Positions 28,652-38,018 are shown, numbered from the stretch's first letter. The stretch is 64,000 bases of DNA from Sorangium cellulosum So0157-2 (GCF_000418325.1 NC_021658.1:9128001-9192000), one strand, 5' to 3'. The notes: generated from the letters alone by a model not told the origin. Made by a program: numbers and translations.

Positions 28652-30833
28652 CCGTTCTTTCTTCGTGGAACGAGTCCTCGCGCGCGCGCGGCGCTCTGCG
28701 CGCCGCGCCGGCGCGGGGCTGCTCATCGCGCTCTCCTCCCTGCCGCTCGCCGCCGGCTGTAGCGCTGACGAGGGAGAGCTCGAGCTCGACGCCGGCGCGA
28801 GCGCGCGTGCCTTGCAGGTGCCCAGCGATCCGCTCTTCTCGCTGCAGTGGCACTACCCCGCCATCCGGCTCCCCGAGGCGTGGGAGCTGACGACGGGCAC
28901 CCCCAACGTTCGCATCGCCATCCTCGATACCGGCCGCGGTGTGCATCCCGATCTGAATGGCAAGTGGGTCCCGGGCCTGGAGTACGACGCGGTGGCCCAG
29001 GATGCGAACGCCTCGAACACTGGCTGGGCACATGCGAATCACGTGGCCGGCATCGCCGGCGGCAGCACCAACAACGCGGAGGGTGGCGCCGGCGTGTGCT
29101 GGGGATGCCAGCTCCTGAACGTGGACGTCGCCAACGGTGATTTCCCGGATCTCCTGAACATGCCTCGCGCCGTTCGCTGGGCGGTAGACAACGGGGCACA
29201 GGTCATCAACCTGAGCCTGGGGGAAAACCTGAATGTGCCCTGCTCCGACCCCCGCTATTCAGCGCTGCGCGACGCGCTCGCCTTCGCCGCCAGCCGGAAC
29301 GTGACCGTGGTGGCGGCGGCGGGGAACCTCTCGAGGGACTTCGCCACCACCGTGCCGGCCGCGTGCCCGGGCGTGATCTCGGTGGCCGCCGCCGATCACA
29401 ACAACCAGCTGGCGTCTTACAGCAACCACGGCGCGGTCACCCTGGCGGCTCCCGGCGGTGGCGGGGTGTTCACCACTCCCAATGGCTTTGGCGCACCGAT
29501 CGGATGCCCGGAGGACTACCTCAGCAGATTCACCTCGGACACCGTCGGCGTTGTCTCCGCCTGGACCACCAGCAACGGGACCCCCTGCTACCGCTACCTC
29601 TCGGGGACGTCGATGGCGGCGCCCCATGTCGCCGGCGTCGTCGGCCTGATGCTGTCGCGGAACCCGAACCTGACGCCGGCTCAGATCCGGCAGATCTTGC
29701 AGAGCACCGCGCAGCCGATGCCCAGTTGTGGCGGCAATTGCGGCGCCGGCCTGCTCGACGCCGCGGCCGCGGTGGCGCAGGCGGCCGCGCTGCCGGTCGA
29801 CGACGCGGCGCCGGTGGCGCGCTTCACCGCGCAATGCGCCGGGCTCGACTGCTGGTTCGACGGCAGCGGCTCCACCGACGACCGCGGCATCGTGGCCTAT
29901 CAGTGGATGCTCCCGGGACCCGTCGTCGGCCCGTCGATGACGCCGGTGTCCCATCCCGGCCAGCACCTGCGCACCGGCGCCGCGGCCTCGTTCCTCTTGC
30001 CCGGGTATGGCAGCCACCTGGTGCGGCTGCGCGTGACCGACGCCGCCGGGCAGAGCCACGAGCTCACGCAGACGGTGACGCCGCAGCAAGCCCCGCTCGA
30101 TCCGAGGCCCGGCTCGTACATCAACACGCAGCGCGCGGGGAACACCCTCGATCTCCACCAGACCGCCAACGGCGACTGGGTGCTGGGCTGGTTCACGTTC
30201 GACACCAGCGGCGAGCCCGTCTGGTACAACAGCGCCGTCGGGCCGGTCATCAACTCGCGGTTTCAGCAGCCGCTGATGCGCTACACGTGGGCCAATAACG
30301 TGGCGACCGAGACGCAGGTGGGCACGATCGCGCTCGACTTCTCCACCTCGCAGGCCGTCTGGGTGTCGTGGGTGCTCCACGGGGTTGCAGGCGGAGAGCG
30401 CTACCAGTATCTCCGCGGAGGGGATGGCCGCAGCGGGCTCTGGTATGCGCCCAGCCAGCCGGGGTGGGGCTTCAGCGTCCAGGAGAGCTTCTGGTACTTC
30501 CACGCCACCGTCACGTTCTATCTCCCCGACGGAGAGCCGCGCTGGATGAGCGGCTGGAACTGGGCCGGCAGCAACGTGAGCCTGGCCCTGGAGTACCTGC
30601 GCGGCCCCGGGCTCTGCCCTTCCTGCGGCGGCAAGGACGCCACGGTGGTGCACCAGGACTGGAGCCACCCCGAGCGGCCTTCCTCGATGAACCTGCAGAT
30701 CTCCGACGGCGCCTCCACGGCGGGCTGGGGGAGCACCGACATCAGCCGGTTTATCGCTTCGCCCACCACCAACTGGGTCGTCCCGGTGTGGACTCGCTCG
30801 CCGCTGCCCATCGGGTTGTTGACCAGGCCCTGA
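28638..30833 (+). CDS. Subtilase (S8) serine protease lipoprotein with C-terminal beta domains
   Basis: The product has 731 residues; AGGAGG lies 9 bases before the ATG. The lipobox LAAGC puts the lipidated cysteine at 41. The peptidase S8 domain covers about 65-380: catalytic Asp97 in VRIAILDTGRG, His132 in AHANHVAGIAG (canonical HGTxVAG is changed to HANHVAG), oxyanion Asn in VVAAAGNLS and Ser325 in SGTSMAAPHVAG. It is followed by a PKD-like segment (DCWFDGSGSTDDRGIVAYQW) and about 250 residues of Trp/Tyr-rich beta structure (GLWYAPSQPGWGFSVQES). There is little propeptide. I infer an outer-surface protease used in feeding on proteins or prey. Confidence 0.88.
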   Translation: MPLCSRSFFVERVLARARRSARRAGAGLLIALSSLPLAAGCSADEGELELDAGASARALQVPSDPLFSLQWHYPAIRLPEAWELTTGTPNVRIAILDTGRGVHPDLNGKWVPGLEYDAVAQDANASNTGWAHANHVAGIAGGSTNNAEGGAGVCWGCQLLNVDVANGDFPDLLNMPRAVRWAVDNGAQVINLSLGENLNVPCSDPRYSALRDALAFAASRNVTVVAAAGNLSRDFATTVPAACPGVISVAAADHNNQLASYSNHGAVTLAAPGGGGVFTTPNGFGAPIGCPEDYLSRFTSDTVGVVSAWTTSNGTPCYRYLSGTSMAAPHVAGVVGLMLSRNPNLTPAQIRQILQSTAQPMPSCGGNCGAGLLDAAAAVAQAAALPVDDAAPVARFTAQCAGLDCWFDGSGSTDDRGIVAYQWMLPGPVVGPSMTPVSHPGQHLRTGAAASFLLPGYGSHLVRLRVTDAAGQSHELTQTVTPQQAPLDPRPGSYINTQRAGNTLDLHQTANGDWVLGWFTFDTSGEPVWYNSAVGPVINSRFQQPLMRYTWANNVATETQVGTIALDFSTSQAVWVSWVLHGVAGGERYQYLRGGDGRSGLWYAPSQPGWGFSVQESFWYFHATVTFYLPDGEPRWMSGWNWAGSNVSLALEYLRGPGLCPSCGGKDATVVHQDWSHPERPSSMNLQISDGASTAGWGSTDISRFIASPTTNWVVPVWTRSPLPIGLLTRP

Positions 30834-31707
30834 GAAGCCGGCCCCGTCAGATGCGGAAGGCGGCGCCGAGCTGGAGGCCGAAGGTCTCGTGTCCTCGCTG
30901 AGGAGGCCGAGACGTTCTCCCTCCTCGTCGCCCCCTGCCTCCTGCTGGAGCTGGATGGCCTGGCCTGCGTAATCCCATCCAGGGAGCCGCGTTCACTCCA
31001 CAGCCTGCGGGTCGAGCGCCGCGCTGTAACGGAGAGTCTTCGCTTGCGCCACCGGTTTGTCACGCGCGCGGGGTCACGCTGTTTCCCAGGAACATGCTGC
31101 TCGATCCGCCAGCCACGCTGGGACGACACACCGTGACCCTGTACCTCGGGCCCGCGGAGGACCAGGGCCCCGAAGCCAACGAGTCGTTGGGCGAGGCCAT
31201 CTCGTTCGACCGCCGGGATCCACGATCCATTCGCCGCGCCCAGGAGATCATCCAGGACCGGCTGCGACTCTCGGTCGCACCGACGCTGTGCGACGAGCCG
31301 TCGCCTGGCCTCGGGGCAGCGTTGGGCAGGCTCCTCGCGGCCCTCGTCAACGTGCTCGAGCGCTGGCATTGGCGCGTTCGCCACCGCAAATTCGTCGCCC
31401 GAGCTCCCGCGCCTTGACGGGCCGGTGGGGGTCGGCGCCTGTGGATCGGCCATGCGGTGAGGGTCCGCGAGGACCACCGCCCGCGGCCTCGAGTCTCGCT
31501 GCCGGCGCCTGCCTGTCAGGCCCTCCGGTCCCGGCGGAAGGCCAGCTCGAACGCACCGTTGGCCGCCCCACCGGACGGCCCCAGCGGTGATGGCGACCGG
31601 CCGGGCTCTTCGCTGCCCGCCCGGGCCACGCGCGGGCCAGCGGCAGCGCTCTGGCCTACGCACGAGGTGCGCGGTACCCTTGCAGCTGAGGGCGCTGGCA
31701 CGGCTGG
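30834..31707. other. Gene-poor stretch (874 bp)
   Basis: No gene is convincing. At 30847-30905 the minus strand reads GHETFGLQLGAAFRI and a stop, like the last strand of an outer-membrane beta-barrel, so a barrel gene may once have ended here. A 107-codon plus-strand frame (31094-31417) has no Shine-Dalgarno or known motif. GC stays high throughout, so this looks like eroded coding sequence rather than a regulatory region. Confidence 0.4.
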
Positions 31708-32274
31708 ATGACCGACGAACCCAAGGTCAAGGGAGTGGCGTTTCGTTCCGTGTACGTGAGCCTCGGCAAGCTGCGCGGAGAGCCCCTCCAGAAGCTCAGC
31801 CTGGACGAGATGTGCGAGCCGCTGCGCGCCGCCATGCGCTACGGCAGCATCGTCTCCACCGGCTGGTACCCGATCGGCTGGTACAAAGATCTCTTCCAGG
31901 CCATCCGGCGCGCCAGCGGCGAAGGCAAAGACCTCGTCCACCAGATCGGCCGCCAGTGCACCCGCGACGACATGAGCGGCATCTACAAGGTCATCGCGGC
32001 CCTCATCTCCCCCTCCACCCTCTTCTCCCTGGGCCAGCGCGTCTTCGCCAACTACTATTCCGTCGGCCGCGTCCAGGTCCTCGAATCCCGCCGCGGCTTC
32101 ACCCACGCTCGCTGGAGCGGCTGCTACGGATTCGACGAGAACATGTGGACCGAGGTCATCGGCTCCTGCGAACAGCTCCTCGAGATCGGCGGCGCCAGCC
32201 ACGTCCGCCAGCGCATCATCGCCGGCGGCGGCGACGCCGACGATCATCTCGAGTTGACCGCGCACTGGAGCTGA
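31708..32274 (+). CDS. TIGR02265/DUF2378 family protein (myxobacteria-specific)
   Basis: The product has 188 residues, the usual length. Segments typical of the family are VKGVAFRSVYVSLGKL near the N-terminus, the helical middle (YKDLFQAIRRASGEGKDLVHQIGRQ), GIYKVIAALISPSTLFSLGQRVFANYY, and the late SGCYGFDENMWTEVIGSCEQLLE stretch. The family is highly expanded in myxobacteria and nearly confined to them; function unknown. No signal peptide is seen. It ends convergently with the PAS-STAS gene. Confidence 0.8.
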   Translation: MTDEPKVKGVAFRSVYVSLGKLRGEPLQKLSLDEMCEPLRAAMRYGSIVSTGWYPIGWYKDLFQAIRRASGEGKDLVHQIGRQCTRDDMSGIYKVIAALISPSTLFSLGQRVFANYYSVGRVQVLESRRGFTHARWSGCYGFDENMWTEVIGSCEQLLEIGGASHVRQRIIAGGGDADDHLELTAHWS

Positions 32275-32324
32275 CGCCCGCGGGGAGCAGCTCGAAGAAA
32301 AAGCGCCCAATTGCAAATCGCCGA

Positions 32325-32364
32325 GACGCCAAAAACACCGAGAAGAGGAGCCCATCTTGGCGTC
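32325..32364. repeat. Inverted repeat GACGCCAA...TTGGCGTC between convergent genes
   Basis: Exact 8-bp arms with a 24-base A-rich loop lie in the 93-bp gap between two convergent genes. The A-rich, low-GC sequence stands out. It may act as a bidirectional terminator or be a dispersed repeat. Confidence 0.4.
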
Positions 32365-32367
32365 CGC

Positions 32368-33969
32368 TCAGCGGCGCCGGGGCAGCGCGCGCAGGCAGAC
32401 CTCGATCCCGGCGCGGAGGTTGCCATGGGTGGTGACGCCGGAGAGGTCGACCTCGAGGCCGCACATCGACTGGGCGACGGCCGGTCCGATGCCGGTGAGG
32501 ACGCCGCTCGCGCCGAGCAGGCGGATCGCGCGGACGATGCGGACGAGGTGGTCGGCCGTCGCGGCGTCGACGCTCTCGATGCCGGTGACGTCGATGATGG
32601 CGAAGCGAGCGCCCGTGCGCACGACCTCGTCGAGGAGCTTGCTGGTGACGTCGGCCGCGCGCGCGTCGTCGAGCGCGCCGATCAGGGGCACGGCGACGAC
32701 GCCCTCGGCGACCTGGAGGATGGGCGTGGACAGGGCGCGGATGAGCGCCTGCTGCCGCTGGATGACCGCGAGCTGATCGGCGAAGGCCTGCCTCTGCCGC
32801 TCGAGCTCGGCGATCGTGGCGGCCATGTGCTCCTCGTGCTCCCGCTGCGCCGTGATGTCCATGCCGATGGCGAGGATGTGCGTCGTGCCGTCCTGCTCGA
32901 TCAGGGGCACCTTGACGATGGACATCCACCGCACGTTGCCGTTCGGGCGCGCGACGGGTTGAACCCTCGAGACCGGCTGCATGCGCGCGAGCACCTCCCG
33001 GTCCATCTCGCCGATGGTGGAGAGCTCGGCGTGGGAGGACGGCAGATCGCCGACGGTCTTGCCCACCGCCGCCTCCGGCGTGGTGTCGTAGAGCGCGGCG
33101 TAGCTCTTGCTGACGAGCTTCATCTTGCCGTCCCGGTCCTTGACCGTGACGACGATCGGGATCGTGTCGAGCACGAGGCGGATGAACTGCCGCTCGCGCT
33201 CGAGGGCGAGCTCTGCCTGCTTGATCTCGGTGGTATCGATCCGCAGGCCGACGGTGCTGCCGTCGGCGAGGCGGGTGCTCTTGAGGGTGAGCCAGCGCTC
33301 CCCGAACCGCCGCATGTAGACGTCCCCGGAGCGGCGATGGTCCGCGAGGCGACCGGCGACCCACTCTTCTTCGCTGAGGCCGCTGTGGAGGTGGATCCCG
33401 TTCCGGCAGCCCTCGCGGACGACGTCTTCGAACGTATTGCCTACCTGAATGGCGGCGGCGCACTCGGGGTAGTGCGATTTGTACGCCGTGTTGAAGAAGC
33501 AGAGCCGCTCCTCGGCGTCGTAGATGACCAGGCCCACGTCGAGCGCCTCGACGGCGGCGTGCAGGCGCGCTGCTCGATCGCGCGCCGCCTGCTCGGCCCG
33601 GCGGCGCTCGGTCACGTCGCGCAGGGCGAGGAGCACGCCGGCGCACGCGCCCGCGGGGTCGACGAGCGGGCTGAGGCTCCCCTCGGCGAGGACGGCGCGC
33701 TCGCTCGCGAGGTGAAGGGTGAAGTCGGGCGGCAGGGCGCGCGGCGCGCGATCGCGGATCACCTCATCGAGCAGCGCGCCGAGGGGCGGCTGGGGCCGCA
33801 GGGCCTCATCGACGGGCCCTCCGCGCGCCGTCGCCCCGGGCGTGGAGAGGAGGCGCTCGGCGGCGGGGTTCAACGCCAGGATCCGGCCGGTTTCGTCGAG
33901 CAGGAGCAGCGGGTCGACGCTGCAGGTGAAGGCGAGCGAGCAGAGATCGACAGGAGCGTCGCTGGGCAT
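32368..33969 (-). CDS. PAS-PAS-PAS-STAS regulatory protein (RsbR-like)
   Basis: The product has 533 residues. Three PAS domains are visible: about 12-125 (DPLLLLDETGRILALNPAAER), 136-252 (ALDVGLVIYDAEERLCFFNTA) and 262-385 (LDTIPIVVTVKDRDGKMKLV, ending ILAIGMDITAQREHEE). After a helical linker comes a STAS domain (about 418-528: TPILQVAEGVVAVPLIGALD, FAIIDVTGIESVDAATADHLV, GASGVLTGIGPAVAQSM). STAS proteins with N-terminal sensors resemble stressosome RsbR paralogues, which sense a signal and bind RsbT-type kinases. There is no kinase domain, and no partner gene nearby. T and D residues in DVTGIESVD sit where RsbR-type proteins are phosphorylated. Confidence 0.88.
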   Translation of the reverse strand: MPSDAPVDLCSLAFTCSVDPLLLLDETGRILALNPAAERLLSTPGATARGGPVDEALRPQPPLGALLDEVIRDRAPRALPPDFTLHLASERAVLAEGSLSPLVDPAGACAGVLLALRDVTERRRAEQAARDRAARLHAAVEALDVGLVIYDAEERLCFFNTAYKSHYPECAAAIQVGNTFEDVVREGCRNGIHLHSGLSEEEWVAGRLADHRRSGDVYMRRFGERWLTLKSTRLADGSTVGLRIDTTEIKQAELALERERQFIRLVLDTIPIVVTVKDRDGKMKLVSKSYAALYDTTPEAAVGKTVGDLPSSHAELSTIGEMDREVLARMQPVSRVQPVARPNGNVRWMSIVKVPLIEQDGTTHILAIGMDITAQREHEEHMAATIAELERQRQAFADQLAVIQRQQALIRALSTPILQVAEGVVAVPLIGALDDARAADVTSKLLDEVVRTGARFAIIDVTGIESVDAATADHLVRIVRAIRLLGASGVLTGIGPAVAQSMCGLEVDLSGVTTHGNLRAGIEVCLRALPRRR

Positions 33970-34297
33970 CGGGTGGAGCTAGCGTAGAGCAAGATCTCCT
34001 CAGGGTGTCGGCCTCGGTGACCACACGGCACCTCCACAGGCAGCCAAGCTGCTGGCCGAGCTCTGCATGGGCTCGAGCCCTTGGACCGCCGGACCATGGT
34101 GCCGCCGACGCCGCGTCGCCTGGACCACGATGCGCTGTGGCACACCCGCAGGCCGTCGTGGCCTTGCCCGCCCATGCACCCACACACGCTGTGTTCGAGC
34201 CCTGGGCCCCTACCCCCGCCCCGACCGCGGTTGTAGCAAGCGTCTCCGCGCCGTGCAGGCGCCCGCCCCCGCGCCCCCGGCGCCCACCGACGACACG
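33970..34297. other. Intergenic stretch (328 bp) without a recognisable gene
   Basis: It lies upstream of the PAS-STAS gene and downstream of the DUF1810 gene (both minus). Short frames on both strands have no Shine-Dalgarno or motif. The 34200-34300 part is C-rich. A promoter for the PAS-STAS gene should be here, but none is clear. Confidence 0.4.
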
Positions 34298-34720
34298 CTA
34301 CTCGAGGAGCGCGAGCGTCCGCGGATCCAGCTCGCCACCGCAATACTTCTCGAGCGCCGCGAGGAACGTCTCATTGTCGGGAGCCGCGCGGGCGAACAGG
34401 GTCATCGACGAGCAGAACTTCATGTCATCGGGGCTGTCGAAGATATCATACAACGAGCACCCCTCGATCTGGTTGACGAGGCGAGCGCACTCGATCAATC
34501 TCGGGCCGAGCGTCGGGTGCTGCAGATAGGCTTCGGCTTCGGCCTTCGAAGCGATGCCATACCTGTGAGCCATGGCGCTGTGGCCCAGGCCCCGCAGCTG
34601 CGGGAAGATGAACCACATCCAGTGGCCGGTCTTCTGTCCTCGGCGCAGCTCGGCCACGACGCGGTCATAGACCGGAGCCTGCGCGTCCACGAATCGTTGC
34701 AAGTCGTACGGATCCGGCAT
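34298..34720 (-). CDS. DUF1810 family protein
   Basis: The product has 140 residues, the normal length. The family pattern is plain: DLQRFVDAQAPVYDRVVAELRRGQKTGHWMWFIFPQLRGLGHS, YGIASKAEAEAYLQHPTLGPRL, IFDSPDDMKFCSSMTLFA and FLAALEKYCGGELD. These are small cytosolic proteins, also called calpastatin-like in old annotations, without a proven function. GGAGGAG just upstream of the ATG fixes the start. It is a single gene. Confidence 0.92.
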   Translation of the reverse strand: MPDPYDLQRFVDAQAPVYDRVVAELRRGQKTGHWMWFIFPQLRGLGHSAMAHRYGIASKAEAEAYLQHPTLGPRLIECARLVNQIEGCSLYDIFDSPDDMKFCSSMTLFARAAPDNETFLAALEKYCGGELDPRTLALLE

Positions 34721-34822
34721 GGCGCTCCTCCTGCCAGCTTAGCACCTTCGGCGGAGCGATTGAAACAGCGACGATCGCCTGCGCACGATCGTGCTCACCG
34801 GATCCTATGATTCATGAGAGAT

Positions 34823-34913
34823 GAACCACAGAGACACAGAGTGCACAGAGGGAAGAGAAGAAAGGCAATCAGCATCTTCTCTCTCCTCTGTGCACTCTGT
34901 GCCTCTGTGGTTC
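34823..34913. repeat. Long imperfect inverted repeat of the CACAGAG type
   Basis: Arms 34823-34856 and 34878-34913 pair almost fully (GAACCACAGAG...GTGCACAGAGG against its complement) around a loop of about 20 bases. Composition is far below the surrounding GC. Similar AACCACAGAGACACAGAG palindromes are scattered in unrelated bacterial genomes, which suggests a mobile small element. Here it lies between DUF1810 and lactate dehydrogenase and would fold as a strong RNA hairpin. Confidence 0.75.
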
Positions 34914-34970
34914 AAATTCTCCCCATCACCGAGCCAGCAACGCGCTCGGGCGACGCGGCGCGAGGTCGCG

Positions 34971-35933
34971 TCAGAAGCCGAGCGACCGGATCGCCTTGCG
35001 GATCGTGTCCGCGCTGGCGCGGACGCCGGCCTCCTCCTCGGGGCTCATCGGGATGGGCAGCTGCGACTCGACGCCGGAGCGGTTCACGACGCACGGCACG
35101 CTCAGGCACACATCGTCGATCCCGCGGTAGCCGCTGAGCAGGCTGCTGACGGGCAGCACGCGGTTCTCGTCGCGGAGCAGGGCTTCCAGGATCTTGGCGG
35201 TCGCCAGGCCGATCGCGTAGTTGGTCGCGCCCTTGCCGGAGATGACCTGGGCGGCGGCGTTCTTCACGTTCGAGAAGATCTCCGCCCGGTCGCCCGCGGC
35301 GAGCTTGCCGTGGCCGGGCACGGACCACGCGTCGAGCGGGATGTTCGCGACGCTCGCGCTGCTCCACAGCGGCACCTCGCTGTCCCCGTGCTCGCCGGCG
35401 ATGTACGCGTGGACGTTCTGCACGGCCACGTTCAGCCGCCGGGCGATCAGGAAGCGAAAGCGGCTGCTGTCGAGCACCGTGCCGCTGCCGAGGACGCGGG
35501 CGGGCGGCAAGCCGGTCAGCTTCAACGTGACATAGGTGATCACGTCGACCGGGTTGGTGACGAGCAGGTAGAGCGCGTCGGGCGCGACGGCCTGGAGCCG
35601 CGGCAGGAGCTCGCGGCAGATAGCGACGTTCGCGGTGGCGAGGTCCATCCGGCTCTGCCCGGGCTTCTGCTTCGCGCCGGCGGTGATGACGACCACGTGC
35701 GCCCCGCGGCAGACCTCGACGTCATCGCTGCCCTCGAGCGTCGCCGGCGGGACGAACTGGAGGCCGTGGTTCAGGTCGAGCACCTCGGCGTCGACCTTGG
35801 CCCGGTTCACGTCGAACAGGGCGACCTCCTTCGCCACGCCGCGGAGCAGGCACGCGTAAGCGATCGTCGCGCCGACGCTGCCAGCGCCCACGACCGCGAC
35901 CTTGTTGGGGGAGACAGGCTGGTTGTCAGGCAT
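34971..35933 (-). CDS. ldh: L-lactate dehydrogenase
   Basis: The product has 320 residues. NAD-binding GAGSVG lies at 16-21. Gln89 in AGAKQKPGQSR occupies the specificity position that favours lactate/pyruvate rather than malate. Arg95, Asp155 and Arg158 in LDSSRFR, and the catalytic His182 in AGEHGDSEVP are all present, as is LLVTNPVDV. The enzyme interconverts pyruvate and L-lactate with NADH in the cytoplasm. It stands alone between a CACAGAG repeat and a 22-bp tandem repeat. A malate dehydrogenase is less likely because of the glutamine. Confidence 0.93.
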   Translation of the reverse strand: MPDNQPVSPNKVAVVGAGSVGATIAYACLLRGVAKEVALFDVNRAKVDAEVLDLNHGLQFVPPATLEGSDDVEVCRGAHVVVITAGAKQKPGQSRMDLATANVAICRELLPRLQAVAPDALYLLVTNPVDVITYVTLKLTGLPPARVLGSGTVLDSSRFRFLIARRLNVAVQNVHAYIAGEHGDSEVPLWSSASVANIPLDAWSVPGHGKLAAGDRAEIFSNVKNAAAQVISGKGATNYAIGLATAKILEALLRDENRVLPVSSLLSGYRGIDDVCLSVPCVVNRSGVESQLPIPMSPEEEAGVRASADTIRKAIRSLGF

Positions 35934-36000
35934 ACCGCTCGGCTACCGCAGCGACGCGACCGGACCAAGCCAAATCAGGGTGACACGGCGGCCCTCGGAC

Positions 36001-36044
36001 GGCCGCGGCGGGCCGCGGAGCCGGCCGCGGCGGGCCGCGGAGCC
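36001..36044. repeat. 22-bp tandem repeat, two copies
   Basis: Two exact copies (36001-36022 and 36023-36044) of a unit beginning GGCCGCGGCG and ending GCGGAGCC lie between the ldh start and the MscS stop. Each copy can form a hairpin. Confidence 0.75.
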
Positions 36045-36083
36045 AAGGCGATGCCGGGGCGCTGGCTGGCGCCGATCGCGCGC

Positions 36084-37292
36084 TCAGCGCTCCGGGAGCG
36101 GCTCGGCGGAGCGCCCCTGCTGGCGCGGCGATCCCGCGTCGGGCTTGCCGCTCGCGACCGTGGGCGCCGGGGCGGCCGGCACCGCGACGATCGCCGGCAG
36201 GACCACCGGAGCTGCGGTCGGATCGACGGGGGCGCGCGGGTCGAGGATGCGCGGATCGACGGCGAGGCCCGGCTGCGCCGCGGCGGGGCTGAGGGCGACG
36301 CCTTCGTCGCGGCAGGCGCGGAAGAACGCCCTCATCAGCTCGGACTCCAGGAGATCGTGGCGCTCGAAGTCGGCGATCCAGAACTTGATGACGTAGCGCT
36401 GGAAGAGGGGAGTGACGGCCGCGAGCCAGAGCCTGGGCGGCGGCTCGCGGAGGATGTCCGGCACCTGCGCATAGGCGCGCTGCGCCGCGCGCTCCACGGC
36501 CTCGGGGGCGGCGCCGAGGGCGACGAGCATCTCGATGTTGCGCGCGCACGTCCGATCCGGCGCGCAGAAGTTCTGTACGCGCGCCTTGGCGATGATCGAG
36601 TTCGGCAGGATCACGATGTCTCCGGAGAACGTCCTGAGGCGGGTCGAGCGCCATCCCACGTAGACGACCTGCCCCTCGATCCCGTCGACGAGGATCCAGT
36701 CGCCGACGCCGAACGAGCGCTCGGAGTGCAGGGCGAGCCCGGCGAAGAGGTTGCCGAGGGTGTCCTGGAGCGCGAGGCCGAGGACGACCGTGATGACGGT
36801 CGAGGTCGCGAGCAGCGGCACGAGGTCGACGCCGGTGACCGCGCCGACGATCGAGAGGCCGGCGACGAGGTAGAGGATCGCGAGCAGGAGGTGCCGTACG
36901 AGCGCCGGGAGCTGCACCTTCCGGCGCTCGGCGAGCCAGTAGTCGATGACCATGGTCTCGGCCATCTCGATGGCCAGGTACGACGCGAGCGCGAGCTCCA
37001 GGAGGAGCACGCCCTTGTGGAGCGTGGGCAGCTCGCCGCCGCGCAGGGCGATGAACGTGTGCAGCGCGAGCAGCGCGACGAGCAGGCGCGCTGGCAGCCG
37101 CATGCGCCGGAGGAGGAGGTCGTCGAGCGACGTCTGGGTCGCGCGGGCGGCGCGCGAGAGCAGGGCGAAGAGCAGGCGGTAGGCGAAGAACCCGAGCGCG
37201 AGGACGGCGATGGCCGCGCCGAGCGCGACGGGCAGCGAGGTGGGGTGGCGGAGGAGGTCGGCCCAGAGCGCGGGGAGCCGGTCGAGGTTCAC
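36084..37292 (-). CDS. MscS-family mechanosensitive channel
   Basis: The product has 402 residues from GTG 37292. Membrane segments lie at about 20-45, 70-85, 95-112 and 130-150. The pore-lining TM3 and beta domain are typical of MscS: VITVVLGLALQDTLGNLFAGLAL, RSFGVGDWILVDGIEGQVVYVGWRSTRLRT, GDIVILPNSIIAKARVQNF. A soluble C-terminal domain and a Pro/Ala-rich tail follow. It releases solutes under osmotic down-shock. The gene begins 48 bases after another membrane-protein gene and shares an almost identical start region with it. Confidence 0.9.
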   Translation of the reverse strand: MNLDRLPALWADLLRHPTSLPVALGAAIAVLALGFFAYRLLFALLSRAARATQTSLDDLLLRRMRLPARLLVALLALHTFIALRGGELPTLHKGVLLLELALASYLAIEMAETMVIDYWLAERRKVQLPALVRHLLLAILYLVAGLSIVGAVTGVDLVPLLATSTVITVVLGLALQDTLGNLFAGLALHSERSFGVGDWILVDGIEGQVVYVGWRSTRLRTFSGDIVILPNSIIAKARVQNFCAPDRTCARNIEMLVALGAAPEAVERAAQRAYAQVPDILREPPPRLWLAAVTPLFQRYVIKFWIADFERHDLLESELMRAFFRACRDEGVALSPAAAQPGLAVDPRILDPRAPVDPTAAPVVLPAIVAVPAAPAPTVASGKPDAGSPRQQGRSAEPLPER

Positions 37293-37340
37293 GCGGGGGA
37301 GTCTGCCACAGGAGGGCCGCCGCCACGCCGGCGACCGCGG

Positions 37341-38018
37341 CTAGCCGGCGCTGCCCGCGCGGCTCGTCCACGAGATCAGCGCGGCGAGCGCGAGCGCGAC
37401 GAGGAAGAAGCCATAGGTGGCCGAGTTCGCCCTCTTCGCCCAGCGGAGCGCGTCGGCCGCCGGCACGCGGCGTCCGGCGCTCCGCGCCTCGATCCACACC
37501 GAGGCGAAGAAGAAGGGCACACAGAGGAAGGCCCCGGCGGCGAGCACGCGCCAGCTCTCCTTCACGGGGCCCAGCCAGGGAGCCGAGATCGGCACCATGA
37601 GCAGGGTGGCGGCCGTTCCGAGATCTCCGCGAGCCCTCGACAGGGTGGGCGCTACGGTCATCTCGAGGACCGTCAGGAGAGCCCAGGTGATCGGGATCCC
37701 CGCGAGCGTGGACCATGCGTTCGCCGCCAGAGAGAGCTTGATCGCCTCTCGCGTCGGCAGGCGCAGGACCCGGCGAGCCACCGCGGCCTCGACGAGCACG
37801 ACGGGAACGAAGGCTATCCACGATGCGGGCCACGCGAAGATGAGCATCGGGATGCCGATGTTCGCGAGCGCGGCCTTCGGCCAGAGCAGGATCGCGGCGC
37901 CGGCCGAGATCCCGATGGCTACGGCGAGCCGGCGGCATGCGTCCTGGGGACGAAGGGCGGCGAAAGACACGCCGTGCGCGATGTCAGCCCGGGGCGCCTG
38001 GAGCTGGTCGAGGTTCAC
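37341..38018 (-). CDS. Multi-pass membrane protein
   Basis: The product has 225 residues from GTG 38018. Hydrophobic segments lie at about 34-50, 54-72, 105-125, 140-158, 163-177 and 200-217. The motif LWPKAALANIGIPMLIFAWP and late WAKRANSATYGFFLVALALA are the most distinctive. No transporter signature is recognised. It probably forms an operon with the MscS channel downstream. The start was chosen because a 36-bp segment around it matches the start of the MscS gene; a longer in-frame extension to 38324 has arginine-rich, non-native composition. Confidence 0.7.
   Translation of the reverse strand: MNLDQLQAPRADIAHGVSFAALRPQDACRRLAVAIGISAGAAILLWPKAALANIGIPMLIFAWPASWIAFVPVVLVEAAVARRVLRLPTREAIKLSLAANAWSTLAGIPITWALLTVLEMTVAPTLSRARGDLGTAATLLMVPISAPWLGPVKESWRVLAAGAFLCVPFFFASVWIEARSAGRRVPAADALRWAKRANSATYGFFLVALALAALISWTSRAGSAG

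Noticed and set aside
31094-31417. Plus-strand 107-codon frame in the gap before the TIGR02265 gene
   Set aside because: No Shine-Dalgarno, no recognisable motif and similar open frames on both strands.
34180-34230. TTCGAGCC stretch considered as a tRNA T-arm
   Set aside because: No acceptor stem or anticodon arm can be folded around it.
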